Below, piece after piece: positions 1 to 8,356 of a stretch of DNA of 34,388 nt. This DNA is from Haloferacaceae archaeon B1-Br10_E2g22 (GTDB lineage Archaea; Halobacteriota; Halobacteria; Halobacteriales; Haloferacaceae), in contig LKML01000013.1 of the NCBI GenBank assembly GCA_001563795.1, positions 1 through 34,388 of the forward strand. The letters are read 5' to 3'. Below the pieces are notes generated by a model that ran no database searches, was not told where the DNA came from, and saw only the letters and a program-made list of their open reading frames with translations. Numbering within the stretch: the stretch's first letter is position 1; each line of letters starts with the position of its first letter. The position numbers were made by a program, and so were the translations under genes.

Positions 1-1
1 A

Positions 2-88
2 ACGCCTGTGCAGACTGCGCTCCCTACGTTCACTCCCTTGCGGGTGGATGCAAAGCGCGTCGTTGAAGCAGGAAGCCCCGAGGCTTGA
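2..88 (+). CDS. tnpB: TnpB (IS200/IS605-type RNA-guided nuclease/accessory protein), C-terminal end only
   Basis: Only the last 28 codons are visible. They read in frame from base 2 to a TGA at 86-88 and include the stretch AKRVVEAGSP, which recalls the C-terminal tail of haloarchaeal TnpB proteins (formerly called IS1341-type transposases). The stop codon lies inside the loop of the right-end hairpin, so coding sequence and transposon end overlap, as is usual in this family. The catalytic RuvC-like part would lie to the left and cannot be assessed. Recognition rests on a short tail plus the adjacent hairpin, hence moderate confidence. Confidence 0.6.
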   Translation, partial: TPVQTALPTFTPLRVDAKRVVEAGSPEA

Positions 89-96
89 CCTCGGGG
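76..96 (+). repeat. Subterminal hairpin of the IS right end
   Basis: Perfect 8-bp inverted repeat with a 5-base loop. In IS200/IS605 elements such hairpins are bound by the TnpA transposase, and the right-end transcript also forms the scaffold of TnpB guide RNA. A 43-base segment at 16132-16174 aligns to 62-104 without gaps (about 28 of 43 identical) and looks like a decayed relative. Confidence 0.7.
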
Positions 97-104
97 TAGT
101 TCAC

Positions 105-308
105 GTTGAAGATACTGGCCCTGGAATACCTGAGCAAGACAGAGGGACGATCTTCGAGGCCGGCTATACGACTACTGACGACGGTTCCGGCTTTGGGCTG
201 ACAATCGCAAAGCGAATCGCCGAGGCCCACGGCTGGAAGATTCGGGCGACAGTTTCGAAAGCGGGTGGTGCCCGCTTCGAGATCACTGGCCTTGAGCCTG
301 TAACGTAG
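105..308 (+). pseudogene. Sensor histidine kinase, C-terminal ATPase fragment cut off by the IS element
   Basis: From about 105 to the TAG at 306-308 the frame encodes the last part of a HATPase_c domain. Visible are the G1 box (DTGPGIP), an F-box-like region (IFEAGYTT), the G2 box (GSGFGL) and the usual haloarchaeal ending (IAEAHGW then GGARFEITG). The N box, the phosphoacceptor His domain and any sensor domains are missing because the reading frame runs into the IS right end immediately upstream. The longest ATG-initiated frame (from 48) starts inside the IS and is not a sensible gene start. The likely explanation is insertion of the element into a kinase gene, with the other half left of the window. 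Alternatively the kinase was already a remnant. Confidence 0.75.
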
Positions 309-609
309 CGCAGTCACAGAACGGTCGTCGGATCAACAGTATCGGATGCTCGAAAGGCCGGTTGGACGATAGTAAGCAGTTCCTACCAACCCAGATACCC
401 CCTCTTGATCAGGTGGATACCGAAGTCGAGACAGTACAACGACGGGCAGAACAACACCAGTGGTGAGCAACCCTGGCAGGCCAAAGATGTTGGTTCCGGT
501 CATTGTTCAGCCGCTAACCGGTGTTCTCCGAGCGAACTCACTGCTGGAGCTTCGATCGTTCGGTATCGGTGCCGGGGGCGATACAATAGCTAAAAACTGC
601 GACCGTGGG
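309..609. other. Intergenic stretch without a supported gene
   Basis: About 300 bases between the kinase remnant and the convergent nucleotidyltransferase. The plus-strand frame ending at the TGA at 464-466 is open for more than 50 codons back to about 305 and ends in a Gln/Glu-rich tail, but has no convincing start or recognisable motif. It could be the decayed end of another gene. I see no hairpin plus T-tract and no RNA gene here. Confidence 0.4.
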
Positions 610-1572
610 CTACTCTGAGAGCTGACTGTAGCCACCAACCAGGCTTTTTTCGAGGTCGATTCCCTCGATTGAGGCCTTCTCGTCGAAGACAGTCTCGACG
701 AGTTCGGCGTCCTCGATGTGAGCATCGGGGAACACAAGCGAATCGGTAAGTGTTGCGTCTTTGACTGTTGCACCGGACATTACGTGTGTAGAGCCGTTGA
801 GTTCGGCGTTTTCGACAGTTGCGTCGTCAGCCACCAGCGGCTCGCCGCCGAGTTTCCAATCGACGGCATCCAGATACGCTGCGGCCTCGCCGATGTCGAA
901 CCAGATGTCATCGAACGTAAAGGCATACACTGACTGTCGGTCTTGGAGCCACTGAAGGAACCAGCCGGGCTCGTCGGGGTTCTGGTCGTCGTCGAGATAC
1001 GTATCAAACTTTGGTAGCACATCCGCAGGGAACGCATAACAGGCAATCGAAGCCAGCGTGGTTTTGGGTTCGTCGGGTTTCTCCTGGAAGTCGACGACCT
1101 CATCGCCGTCGAGTTCGACCAGTCCGTAGGATTTCGCTCGCTGGCGGTCGCCAACGTCGTAGGCCGCCAACACGGGTGCGGATTTTTCTTCGAAAAACTC
1201 GACGAAATCAGCAATATCGAACCCAACCATGTTGTCACCGGCAATGATCAGCAGGTCGTCCTCGAGGCCCTCGCGGTCGATTAGCTGTGCCAGTGCGCCA
1301 ACGACACCGAACTTCTCGTCTTCGTCGCTGGTGTCTTCGACAGAGAGTTCGGGCTTCTCGTAGCCCTTCTGTTCGACGTAGTTTGCGAAGTCGGCGGCAA
1401 ACCGCTCGTTGGTACTGATATAGACGTCTTCGATATCTTCGTCGTCCTCGAGTTGGGCGAGCGTTTTGTCAATAACTGTCGTCTCGCCGACTGGCAGCAG
1501 CATCTTTGGTCGGTTACGCGTGATTGGCCACATTCGAGTAGCATAACCACCCGCAAGCACAATTGCATCCAT
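610..1572 (-). CDS. Sugar nucleotidyltransferase (glucose-1-phosphate thymidylyl/uridylyltransferase-like)
   Basis: This 320-residue protein is predicted to join a sugar 1-phosphate to an NTP, giving an NDP-sugar and pyrophosphate in the cytoplasm. The N-terminus holds the nucleotide-binding signature LAGGYATRM followed by RPKMLLPVG. A GDN motif (IIAGDN) provides the metal-binding Asp, and the EKP motif (FQEKPDEP) is present. After about residue 240 there is a short run of hexapeptide-like repeats resembling a left-handed beta-helix, as in GlmU- and RmlA-long-type enzymes. The frame extends upstream to 1662, but the family begins at MDAIVLAGG, so I place the start at 1572. It is divergent from the phosphohexomutase at 1789 with about 215 bases between them, which suggests a shared role in making activated sugars for the glycan or glycoprotein coat. 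The exact sugar and nucleotide cannot be read from the sequence. Confidence 0.9.
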   Translation of the reverse strand: MDAIVLAGGYATRMWPITRNRPKMLLPVGETTVIDKTLAQLEDDEDIEDVYISTNERFAADFANYVEQKGYEKPELSVEDTSDEDEKFGVVGALAQLIDREGLEDDLLIIAGDNMVGFDIADFVEFFEEKSAPVLAAYDVGDRQRAKSYGLVELDGDEVVDFQEKPDEPKTTLASIACYAFPADVLPKFDTYLDDDQNPDEPGWFLQWLQDRQSVYAFTFDDIWFDIGEAAAYLDAVDWKLGGEPLVADDATVENAELNGSTHVMSGATVKDATLTDSLVFPDAHIEDAELVETVFDEKASIEGIDLEKSLVGGYSQLSE

Positions 1573-1788
1573 ACCAACCACACCCATCTCTAATGGCTTA
1601 TACTCTTTCGTTGCGGTGATGATACATATTCTCTGCAGGCTGTGTGTATGCTTGTTGCTCACTGGTCATGTTTGGAAAATAGTATGTCTCGCGGACAGTG
1701 TGTATTGCCACCGTCTCGACAGCCGGGCTATCGTGTGCGGGGCTGTAGGTATCGCGTAACTAATAGCCTCAGTGTTGACTCCAACCGT

Positions 1789-3120
1789 ATGTTCGGAACC
1801 AGCGGCATTCGTGGGCCGGTCGGTGAGACAGTCACCGCCGACCTTGCGGTCAATGTCGGCCGTGCGGTTGCAACTGATGGTGCGAGTCGCGTACTCGTCG
1901 GCCGGGATGCCCGCGAGAGCGGTCGCTTTCTGGTTGATGCAGTCGCCGCCGGCCTCACCGAGTGTGGTGCCGATGTCGTCGATCTCGGGCAGGTAGCAAC
2001 ACCCACGCTCGCCCGGAGCATTGAACGTCTCGAGGCAGACACCGGTGTCGTCGTCACAGCCTCGCATAACCCACCACAGGACAACGGACTCAAACTTTGG
2101 ATGCCATCAGGCCAGGCGTTTGATACGGCTCGTCGCCAGCGAATCACCAACCACATCCAAGCAGAGGCCTACGAGTTTGCTGCCTGGGACGCCACTGGTG
2201 GTCGAACCCGTGAGACGGGCGCTATCGATGCCCATAAGACCGCACTCACTGCCGTAATCGATCATGCAGCTGTTGAGGGCCTCGAGGTCGTCGTCGATGT
2301 GGGCAACGGTGTCGGCGGCCTGACGGCCGCAGCACTCAGCGCGCTTGGTGCTCAGGTCACGACACTCAACGCCCAGCCTGACGGCGCATTTCCGGGCCGG
2401 CCCAGTGAACCAACTGCCGAAAGTCTTGCTGGACTCTGTGCGCAGGTTGCCCACACCGACGCTGATCTAGGTGTAGCACATGACGGTGACGCAGACCGGA
2501 TGCTTGCGGTCGACGACACAGGAACGTTCGTCCCGAAAGACGTCCTGTTCGCGCTGTTTGCCCGCCACGCCCTCGAGGCTGCCGGCGGCGGCCAGGTCGC
2601 CGCGCCAGTCGATACCAGCCTCGCCGTCGACGATGCGGTCGCTGCGGCTGGCGGCGAACTCCTGCGGACGAAAGTTGGTGACGTGTTCGTTGCTGAGGCC
2701 GCCTCCCAGCCGAGGGCTGTCTTCGGTGGCGAACCCAGCGGTGCGTGGATCTGGCCGGATGAAACGCTATGTCCTGATGGCCCGCTGGCTGCCTGCCGAC
2801 TCGCCGAACTTGTCGGCAGCGACGGCCCGTTGTCGGCCCAAACTGACACTGTCGAGACGTATCCGATCTACCGAGACGCCCTCGAGGTCGAGAACAAACA
2901 GACAGTGATGCATCGTGTCTCGCAGTCTGTATCCAATGCGTTCGATCATGTCGATCAGACCGACGGCCTTCGAGTCGAAACCGACGATGGCTGGTTTTTG
3001 ATTCGTGCCAGCGGAACCCAGCCGCTCGTGCGAGTAACTGCTGAAGCCAGAACAGATACTGCTGCCCAACGGCTCTGCGAGCAGGCACTCGAGACGGTCA
3101 CAACAGCAACAACAGCGTGA
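1789..3120 (+). CDS. glmM: Phosphohexomutase, phosphoglucosamine mutase-like (GlmM)
   Basis: Alpha-D-phosphohexomutase that interconverts hexose 6- and 1-phosphates, most likely glucosamine phosphates, feeding nucleotide-sugar synthesis. The 443-residue protein has all four family landmarks in order: active-site loop TASHNP (phosphoserine Ser92), metal loop DGDADR (232-237), sugar-specificity loop GEPSG (about 314-318) and phosphate-binding loop RASGTQP (406-412). The last usually reads RxSGTEP, so Gln replaces the common Glu. The start is chosen at MFGTSGIRG, the canonical family N-terminus; the frame opens earlier at 1642. The substrate (glucosamine, glucose or mannose) is inferred from annotation habits in haloarchaea and from the divergent nucleotidyltransferase, not proven. 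Confidence 0.88.
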   Translation: MFGTSGIRGPVGETVTADLAVNVGRAVATDGASRVLVGRDARESGRFLVDAVAAGLTECGADVVDLGQVATPTLARSIERLEADTGVVVTASHNPPQDNGLKLWMPSGQAFDTARRQRITNHIQAEAYEFAAWDATGGRTRETGAIDAHKTALTAVIDHAAVEGLEVVVDVGNGVGGLTAAALSALGAQVTTLNAQPDGAFPGRPSEPTAESLAGLCAQVAHTDADLGVAHDGDADRMLAVDDTGTFVPKDVLFALFARHALEAAGGGQVAAPVDTSLAVDDAVAAAGGELLRTKVGDVFVAEAASQPRAVFGGEPSGAWIWPDETLCPDGPLAACRLAELVGSDGPLSAQTDTVETYPIYRDALEVENKQTVMHRVSQSVSNAFDHVDQTDGLRVETDDGWFLIRASGTQPLVRVTAEARTDTAAQRLCEQALETVTTATTA

Positions 3121-3262
3121 GTTCTCAGATACTCGTTTTCGAACGGAGCCCTAGCCAACACAGGTGGATACCCAGTGCTGTACACTGATGTCCAACTCAT
3201 AGGGTATACGAGCAGTTCTGTCCAGCAGTGAGCATCTGCAACACGCCCCGGTGGCTGAAAAC

Positions 3263-3269
3263 TTATATT
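3263..3269 (+). promoter_or_regulatory. TATA-like box for the 3287 gene
   Basis: TTATATT lies about 21-27 bases before the candidate starts ATG 3287 and GTG 3293. If it is the promoter, the upstream in-frame starts at 3251 and 3272 would lie outside the transcript, so this element decides the start choice. Confidence 0.45.
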
Positions 3270-3286
3270 CCATGTCGACTAATCGC

Positions 3287-3931
3287 ATGATAGTGGCATC
3301 CCGACAGCACGGTCCGGGTGTCGACGGGACATCTGGACTCAGTTCACTGCCAGAACCGGCCGCATATGCCGAAACAGTCGGCCACACACAGCCAAGTGCC
3401 GAGAGGCCTTCTCGAAGCCGAACGCCCGAAGACCCACCGCTTCGGCGACCCTCGTTATATGCTCAAACAGACCATTTCCGCGAGCGGCTGCACCAGCAGG
3501 GCCGGTACGTCTCGGTACCGATCGTCAGCGAGGCGATCACCGAAGGCCAGATCCGATGGAACTCGACGGATGGCTGGCGATTCGCCCTCCGAAAAGACGG
3601 AATTCGGTATATTATCGTCGTCAGCGACACCGAAACCACCTCGCCAGTCATCGTCACCGGCTGGACCGAGATCGCCGACTGGGAGCGTGCCATCGAATCA
3701 GACCGGTGGCACGAGACCGATATCCATACGATCAATCTTCGGGCAGATCTCAGCGACAACCATGACACTCAGATCCCCGATCTGATCCGCCCGCGGATCG
3801 TCTCTCGACCGTTCGAGATCGGCGGCCACCGTGTGGTGACTGCAGCCGGCGAAGGTTCTGTGAACTGTGTCGACTGCGGCGGCCGGTTCCGCTCGAAAGC
3901 CGAACTCTGCCGGCGACACTGCCGGTCATAA
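3287..3931 (+). CDS. Uncharacterised haloarchaeal protein with a C-terminal Cys/His cluster
   Basis: I do not recognise a named family. The first 60 residues are Pro/Ser/Arg-rich and look disordered. The middle (from FRERLHQQGRY) is a compact alpha/beta region with a hydrophobic core segment (GIRYIIVVSD). The last 25 residues form CVDCGGRF, about 8 residues, then C and HC, which looks like a small zinc ribbon. The start is uncertain: 3251 (GTG), 3272, 3287 or GTG 3293 are all in frame, and the TATA position favours 3287 or 3293. It ends 56 bases before the XPB-like helicase on the same strand, so co-transcription is likely and a role in the same DNA transaction is possible. That link is inference from position only. 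Confidence 0.75.
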   Translation: MIVASRQHGPGVDGTSGLSSLPEPAAYAETVGHTQPSAERPSRSRTPEDPPLRRPSLYAQTDHFRERLHQQGRYVSVPIVSEAITEGQIRWNSTDGWRFALRKDGIRYIIVVSDTETTSPVIVTGWTEIADWERAIESDRWHETDIHTINLRADLSDNHDTQIPDLIRPRIVSRPFEIGGHRVVTAAGEGSVNCVDCGGRFRSKAELCRRHCRS

Positions 3932-3987
3932 CTGTTGGGTCGCTGGCGTTCACAACCGGTTTGTTTCTCGAGAGCCTCCGAGAGCCA

Positions 3988-5814
3988 ATGACCGAAGAGC
4001 GCGATGAGCCAGTGTTGTCCATCGACGATTTTTATACGGCTGTCGACGCTGCAGAACGCCCAGTGTTGAGTGCCGCCCAACTCAGCCGGCACCTCGAGAT
4101 CGACGAAGCTACCGCACGCCAGCAGTTGGATCGGCTTGCTGCGGCGGGCGAACTCGAGACCGTTCGCCTTGAGGGCACCCCAGTCGTCTGGTATCCGACC
4201 GACATTCGTGATCTGGCGGCTCGCGAGCGTGTCATTCCGTTTCCGACTCGTCGGGAGATCGTTGTCGATCAGCCAACCCAGTACATCCGTGCACAACTCT
4301 CGCAGTTCGCACATCTGGTTGATTCAACAGGCAGCGAGCCGGGGACGCGAGGATATCTGTACCGAATTCGCCAGGAGGACATCTGGGCCGCACCGTTCGA
4401 TGAGCTTGCGGGGCTGTTGGCTTCGATTCGGTCGGTGTTGCCGCGGCGCTCGGAGCATCTCGAACAGTGGGTCGAATCTCAGTGGAACCGCGCCCACCAG
4501 TTTCGGCTTCAGACCCACGAGGACGGCTATGTCGTTCTCGAGGCTGCCACCGAGGAGTTGATGGGCAACGTTGCTCGTCAAAAGCTCACAGACGACCAGC
4601 TTCGCGCGCCGATGTCGGATACCGAAAGCTGGGTCAACAGCGACGAAGTGGCGTCGGTCAAACGCACGCTCTATGCGGCAGGCTATCCAGTTGTCGACGA
4701 GCGTGATCTCAAGACGGGCGAGCCGATTGATCTCGATCTCACCGCGAGGCTCCGAGAGTACCAACAGTCGTGGGTCGATACCTTTCTTGATCAGCAGGCC
4801 GGCGTCTACGTCGGTCCACCTGGCAGCGGGAAGACGATCGCTGCCATCGCCACAATCGCCGCCGTGGGTGGCGAAACACTGATTTTGGTGCCGAGCCGCG
4901 AACTCGCCGCCCAGTGGCGCGAGGCGTTGACCAGCGAATCAACGCTTACCGACGAACAGATCGGCGAGTACCACGGCGGCCAAAAAGTGATCCGACCGGT
5001 GACGATTGCAACGTACCAGACCGCCGGCATGGATCGGCACCGCCAGCTGTTCGACTCGAGGAAGTGGGGACTGATCGTCTACGACGAAGTCCAGCACATT
5101 CCGAGCAAGGTCTTCCGTCGGAGTGCCGACTTGCAGACCTCACACCGCTTGGGACTGTCGGCGACACCCCTCCGAGAAGACGACAAAGAATCAGAGATCT
5201 TCACCCTCATTGGCCCGCCGATCGGCACCGACTGGGCTGCGCTGTTCGATGCCGGCTTCGTCGCCGAACCGGAAGTCGAGATTCGGTACGTCCCCTGGCG
5301 TGACGAACTGGCCCGAAACGAGTATGTGAGTGCGGATGGCCACGAGCGCTATCAGTTGGCCGCGATGAACCCTGCCAAAATTGCAGAGATCCGGTATCTC
5401 TCTGCAACCCATCCTGACGCGAAGACACTGATTTTCGTCGATTATCTCGAGCAGGGCACCGATATTGCTGAGGCTCTTGAGGTTCCGTTTGTAAGCGGCG
5501 AGACGCGACATTACGAACGCCAGCGGCAGTTCGAGGCGTTCCGAAACGACGAACTACAGACGCTCGTTGTCTCGCGGATTGCTGATGAGGGAATCGACCT
5601 GCCCAACGCCGAGTTGGCGATTGTTGCCTCCGGGTTGGGTGGCTCGCGTCGGCAGGGCACCCAGCGGGCGGGCCGAACCATGCGACCGGTCGGGAGTGCG
5701 GTGCTGTACGTGCTGGCAACGCGGGGGACTCGAGAAGAGGACTTCGCCCAACAGCAGATGCGGCATCTGGCGGGAAAGGGCGTGCGGATTCGGGAGACGA
5801 CCGTCAGCGACTAG
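3988..5814 (+). CDS. XPB/Rad25-family DNA helicase with an N-terminal winged-helix-like domain
   Basis: Superfamily 2 ATP-dependent 3'-5' DNA helicase/translocase of the XPB type. In the 608-residue protein, Walker A is GPPGSGKT (about 276-283), the DEVQ box is at 366-369, and SATPLREDDK (391-400) contains the Arg-Glu-Asp RED motif diagnostic of XPB. A conserved LIGP follows, and motif VI is QRAGR (559-563). Residues about 27-61 form a helix-turn-helix with the usual wing sequence, which would be an extra DNA-contacting module. Archaeal XPB acts in duplex unwinding during repair and often pairs with the nuclease Bax1; no Bax1-like gene is next to it here. The start is ATG 3988; a TTG at 3961 is also in frame but unlikely. 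The gene directly upstream is probably in the same transcript. Confidence 0.9.
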   Translation: MTEERDEPVLSIDDFYTAVDAAERPVLSAAQLSRHLEIDEATARQQLDRLAAAGELETVRLEGTPVVWYPTDIRDLAARERVIPFPTRREIVVDQPTQYIRAQLSQFAHLVDSTGSEPGTRGYLYRIRQEDIWAAPFDELAGLLASIRSVLPRRSEHLEQWVESQWNRAHQFRLQTHEDGYVVLEAATEELMGNVARQKLTDDQLRAPMSDTESWVNSDEVASVKRTLYAAGYPVVDERDLKTGEPIDLDLTARLREYQQSWVDTFLDQQAGVYVGPPGSGKTIAAIATIAAVGGETLILVPSRELAAQWREALTSESTLTDEQIGEYHGGQKVIRPVTIATYQTAGMDRHRQLFDSRKWGLIVYDEVQHIPSKVFRRSADLQTSHRLGLSATPLREDDKESEIFTLIGPPIGTDWAALFDAGFVAEPEVEIRYVPWRDELARNEYVSADGHERYQLAAMNPAKIAEIRYLSATHPDAKTLIFVDYLEQGTDIAEALEVPFVSGETRHYERQRQFEAFRNDELQTLVVSRIADEGIDLPNAELAIVASGLGGSRRQGTQRAGRTMRPVGSAVLYVLATRGTREEDFAQQQMRHLAGKGVRIRETTVSD

Positions 5815-5864
5815 CGGTGTGACCGGGAGACATCGAAATCTACGCCCGAATATATCGGATTGAA

Positions 5865-5872
5865 TTATTTTT
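5865..5872 (+). promoter_or_regulatory. TATA-like box, leaderless promoter for the 5897 gene
   Basis: TTATTTTT is centred about 28 bases before the ATG at 5897, the spacing expected for a leaderless haloarchaeal transcript. Confidence 0.5.
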
Positions 5873-5896
5873 GGACCACCGAAAGCAACGGGACGT

Positions 5897-6718
5897 ATGC
5901 AAAACCGAACCGCCTATCTGGTGATCGGGATGCTTGGTCTCTGTTGTCTCGGTCTGCTGGTTTCCGTTGTGTATCCGGTTTCGACAGCCGAGCCCCATGC
6001 CGACCGTCCCAGCGAGGAGCAGTTTGCTGTTGCCGACCTCGAGCAGTACAGTATGAGCGGGCAGGTCGTTGTCGATGGTGACCAACAGTTTGGCTTCGAG
6101 GAGGTACGAACGGCCAACCGAGAGCGATACCAACGCCTCGAGGAGACCGACAGTAGCACCGAACGGTATCAGCCGGATTCGAACGCGTCCATTTATATTC
6201 GACACACGATGGACGCTGAGGCAAACGTCGATGCCATGCGAGAACAGATCACCGGTGACGAGTCCCGACAACTCCGTCAAGAAAATCGCAGCAATGACCG
6301 TGTTACGTTCGTCTTCGAAGAAAACAAAAGCAATTCGTCCATCGAGTTCCCGAATTCAGCAGCAGTCGTTGTCCGGAGTCTTTCTCCGGTTGAGTATACG
6401 CAAACGAACGAGACCGCAGAAACCGCAGACTCCAGACCGCAGAGTGGCTGGTACGGTGATTCTGAAGGCTACCGGGTCACGAACACCACCGGCGATGTAC
6501 GGGTCGATACTGAGACGTACGAGGTCGAATCAGCATCGGTATCGTGGGATGTGACGAACCCCGCCAGCTCGTACGCCGAATACGTGCTCCAAAGACTCGC
6601 TAGCGACGCCCCAACGACGCATGAGGTTGTCGTTGATGTTCAAGAAGGCGACCCGGAACCGACCCAGCCGACATGGGCTGTCGACGCACAGGATACCAAC
6701 ACTACGTCTGGGTTCTAA
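5897..6718 (+). CDS. Secreted or membrane-anchored surface protein of unknown function
   Basis: This 273-residue protein has one N-terminal hydrophobic segment (residues 7-28, rich in Leu/Val/Gly) after a short charged start, giving an uncleaved signal anchor or a signal peptide; no lipobox cysteine motif is evident. The remainder is hydrophilic and very acidic, and carries at least six N-x-S/T sequons (for example NAS, NRS, NKS, NSS, NET, NTT), suggesting N-glycosylation on the outer face. No catalytic motif or named domain is recognisable. It stands alone between the helicase (same strand) and a convergent aminotransferase, with its own TATA-like element. Function unknown; a haloarchaea-restricted surface protein is the best description. 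Confidence 0.75.
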   Translation: MQNRTAYLVIGMLGLCCLGLLVSVVYPVSTAEPHADRPSEEQFAVADLEQYSMSGQVVVDGDQQFGFEEVRTANRERYQRLEETDSSTERYQPDSNASIYIRHTMDAEANVDAMREQITGDESRQLRQENRSNDRVTFVFEENKSNSSIEFPNSAAVVVRSLSPVEYTQTNETAETADSRPQSGWYGDSEGYRVTNTTGDVRVDTETYEVESASVSWDVTNPASSYAEYVLQRLASDAPTTHEVVVDVQEGDPEPTQPTWAVDAQDTNTTSGF

Positions 6719-6772
6719 AGGGCCTGATCCGAAACGAAGATGCCATCACGAAGCCGGGGTCGAAACGACGTG

Positions 6773-7891
6773 TTAGTCCAGAACGGCCCCAATCGCGTCC
6801 ATCACCTGCTCGAGTTTTTCGATTTCGGCATTAGTGCCCATATGTCCGACCCGCAGGATGTCATCCGCATACTCCCCGAGGCTGGTCGCCAGCACGATAT
6901 CGTAGTCGGCCTCGAGACGCTGCTGGATCGTTTTTGCCTCGCCAGGCATATAGAAAGCCGTGACGGTCGGTGAACTGCGAGATTCATCGGGGTAGAGTTC
7001 CAGGCCGAGTTCTTCGCCACGTTCTCGACACCGTTCGGCGGCGCGCTCGTGGCGGTCGTAGACGGACTCCATGCCTTCCTCGAGGAGCCTCGAGACAGCC
7101 ACCTCGAGGCCAGCAACGTTCGCATCGAGATGTGTGTACGGAAACCCATCCGAGATATCGTACCACGGCAGCAGGTTCGTATACAGCGAGGTCGGCTCTC
7201 GAGCCTCCATTGCTGTCCATGCCCGGTCGCTGATGGCCGCAGTCGTGAGTCCCGGTGGTGCACTGAAACACTTCTGTGAGGCTCCCAAACAGATGTCGAT
7301 CCGGTCGGTCGGCACGGGCGTCCCACCGAGCGAGGAGACGGCGTCGACGATGCTCAGTACGTCGTAAGCATCGAGCAGATCAAGCACTGGGCCGAGATCA
7401 TTAAGCGTCCCTGTCGGAGTCTCACAGTGGACGAGTGTGGCCGCGACGAACGGCTCGCTGTGGGCGTCAGCCTCGGCGAGTGCCGCCTCGATGGCCTCGA
7501 GGTCGTAGCCCTCATTGTAGGCCGCAGAGACCAGAGTGGGTTCGCCGTCGTAGTTTTCGACGAAATCGGCAAAGCCGTCGCCGTAGATCCCATTCGAGAT
7601 ACACAGCACGCGGTCGCCCGGTGCAACGAGGGAGGCGATGGCAGCCTCGAGGCCGAGAATACCCTCGCCGCCGGGAACGACCACGTCGTGGGCTGTGTCG
7701 TAGACCGTCGTGAGGTTTGCACAGAGCCGTTCGTACAGTTCGGTGAACTCTGCTTGAACGGCTGAGTTCGGTTGCTGGCGGGCCATCGCCTCTCTGATTT
7801 CGGGTGGAACCGCAGTCGGTCCAGGAGTATAGAGCATACCGTCGGTGGGTTCGCGAGGGATTAGCCGTTTGTGGTCGGACTCGAAACTCAC
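6773..7891 (-). CDS. Class V aminotransferase (serine--pyruvate / alanine--glyoxylate type)
   Basis: PLP-dependent cytosolic aminotransferase of 372 residues, a normal length for the family. The N-terminal TPGPTAVPP matches the substrate-binding start of alanine--glyoxylate aminotransferases. VDAVSSLGG (Asp183) holds the pyridine-nitrogen Asp, and GASQKCFSAPPGL contains the Schiff-base Lys207. It probably moves an amino group between serine or alanine and glyoxylate or pyruvate; the donor cannot be fixed from sequence. The start at 7891 is followed by another in-frame ATG at residue 19 (7837), just before the conserved TPGP, so the first 18 residues are uncertain. It converges with the surface protein gene and diverges from the small membrane protein at 7963. 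Confidence 0.88.
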   Translation of the reverse strand: MSFESDHKRLIPREPTDGMLYTPGPTAVPPEIREAMARQQPNSAVQAEFTELYERLCANLTTVYDTAHDVVVPGGEGILGLEAAIASLVAPGDRVLCISNGIYGDGFADFVENYDGEPTLVSAAYNEGYDLEAIEAALAEADAHSEPFVAATLVHCETPTGTLNDLGPVLDLLDAYDVLSIVDAVSSLGGTPVPTDRIDICLGASQKCFSAPPGLTTAAISDRAWTAMEAREPTSLYTNLLPWYDISDGFPYTHLDANVAGLEVAVSRLLEEGMESVYDRHERAAERCRERGEELGLELYPDESRSSPTVTAFYMPGEAKTIQQRLEADYDIVLATSLGEYADDILRVGHMGTNAEIEKLEQVMDAIGAVLD

Positions 7892-7931
7892 AGCGGGGCC
7901 GGCCGTCGCAGTGAGACTCGAGATGACGGGG

Positions 7932-7939
7932 TATTTTTA
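7932..7939 (+). promoter_or_regulatory. TATA-like box, leaderless promoter for the 7963 gene
   Basis: TATTTTTA is centred 28 bases before the ATG at 7963 and has no ribosome-binding site after it, a classic leaderless arrangement. Confidence 0.55.
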
Positions 7940-7962
7940 GCTACAAGACAACCGGACGAGCA

Positions 7963-8244
7963 ATGAAACGTCGAACGTATGCAGTATTGGGATTTAGCAC
8001 CCTCGGGCTGTTGGCCGGGCTGGCGTCGATTCGACCGCTTGCAGACGGTGGCGGCATCGACCCCAGCTACGGGTTTGTTGCGGCTGCCTTCGGGTTTCTC
8101 GCAGGCTACTATCAGGTTCATTCGACTCCATTTGAAAACCCCAACGAGCCAGTCCCCGAGTGGTGGTTCAAACTCACCGCGATTGGAGTTGCCGTTGTGG
8201 CTGCCGTAGGCGGCGGCGTGCTGTTAGTCCTAGCTATAATATAA
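7963..8244 (+). CDS. Small membrane protein, unknown function
   Basis: A 93-residue protein with three predicted membrane segments: about 5-23, 36-50 (Gly/Ala/Phe-rich) and 70-92. A short loop between the last two contains PFENPNEPVPEWWFK. No enzymatic motif is seen. The well-placed TATA-like element directly upstream supports the start and argues that this is a real, separately transcribed gene. It is divergent from the aminotransferase. Confidence 0.75.
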   Translation: MKRRTYAVLGFSTLGLLAGLASIRPLADGGGIDPSYGFVAAAFGFLAGYYQVHSTPFENPNEPVPEWWFKLTAIGVAVVAAVGGGVLLVLAII

Positions 8245-8356
8245 CACAGCAGGAATACTCTGCGTGGTCGTCCGTACTGTACTCTGGGTGGTGGTCTGTG
8301 TGCTCTGCGGCCATCTGTACGCTTCGGTGAACTATCACTGTATGATACCAATCAGC

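Larger units (their letters stand above)
1..104 (+). mobile_element. Right end of an IS200/IS605-family (TnpB-type) insertion sequence
   Basis: The window opens inside an element whose right terminus can be read. A TnpB-like C-terminus is followed at once by a perfect 8-bp hairpin (76-83 CCCCGAGG, loop CTTGA, 89-96 CCTCGGGG) and then GTAGTTCAC, ending near 104. A subterminal hairpin a few bases inside the right end, with no terminal inverted repeats, is characteristic of IS200/IS605 elements. The exact cleavage point is inferred from where histidine-kinase homology resumes (about 105). The left end lies outside the window, so I cannot say whether the element is complete. Confidence 0.75.

Noticed and set aside
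405-593. A 62-codon plus-strand frame in the left intergenic stretch
   Set aside because: Codon use and amino-acid composition (Cys/Arg/Ser-rich) are unlike haloarchaeal proteins; no promoter or homology.
8326-8338. GGTGAACTATC, which reads as TAGTTCACC on the other strand and resembles the IS right-end tip
   Set aside because: No hairpin or TnpB tail beside it; a short chance match.
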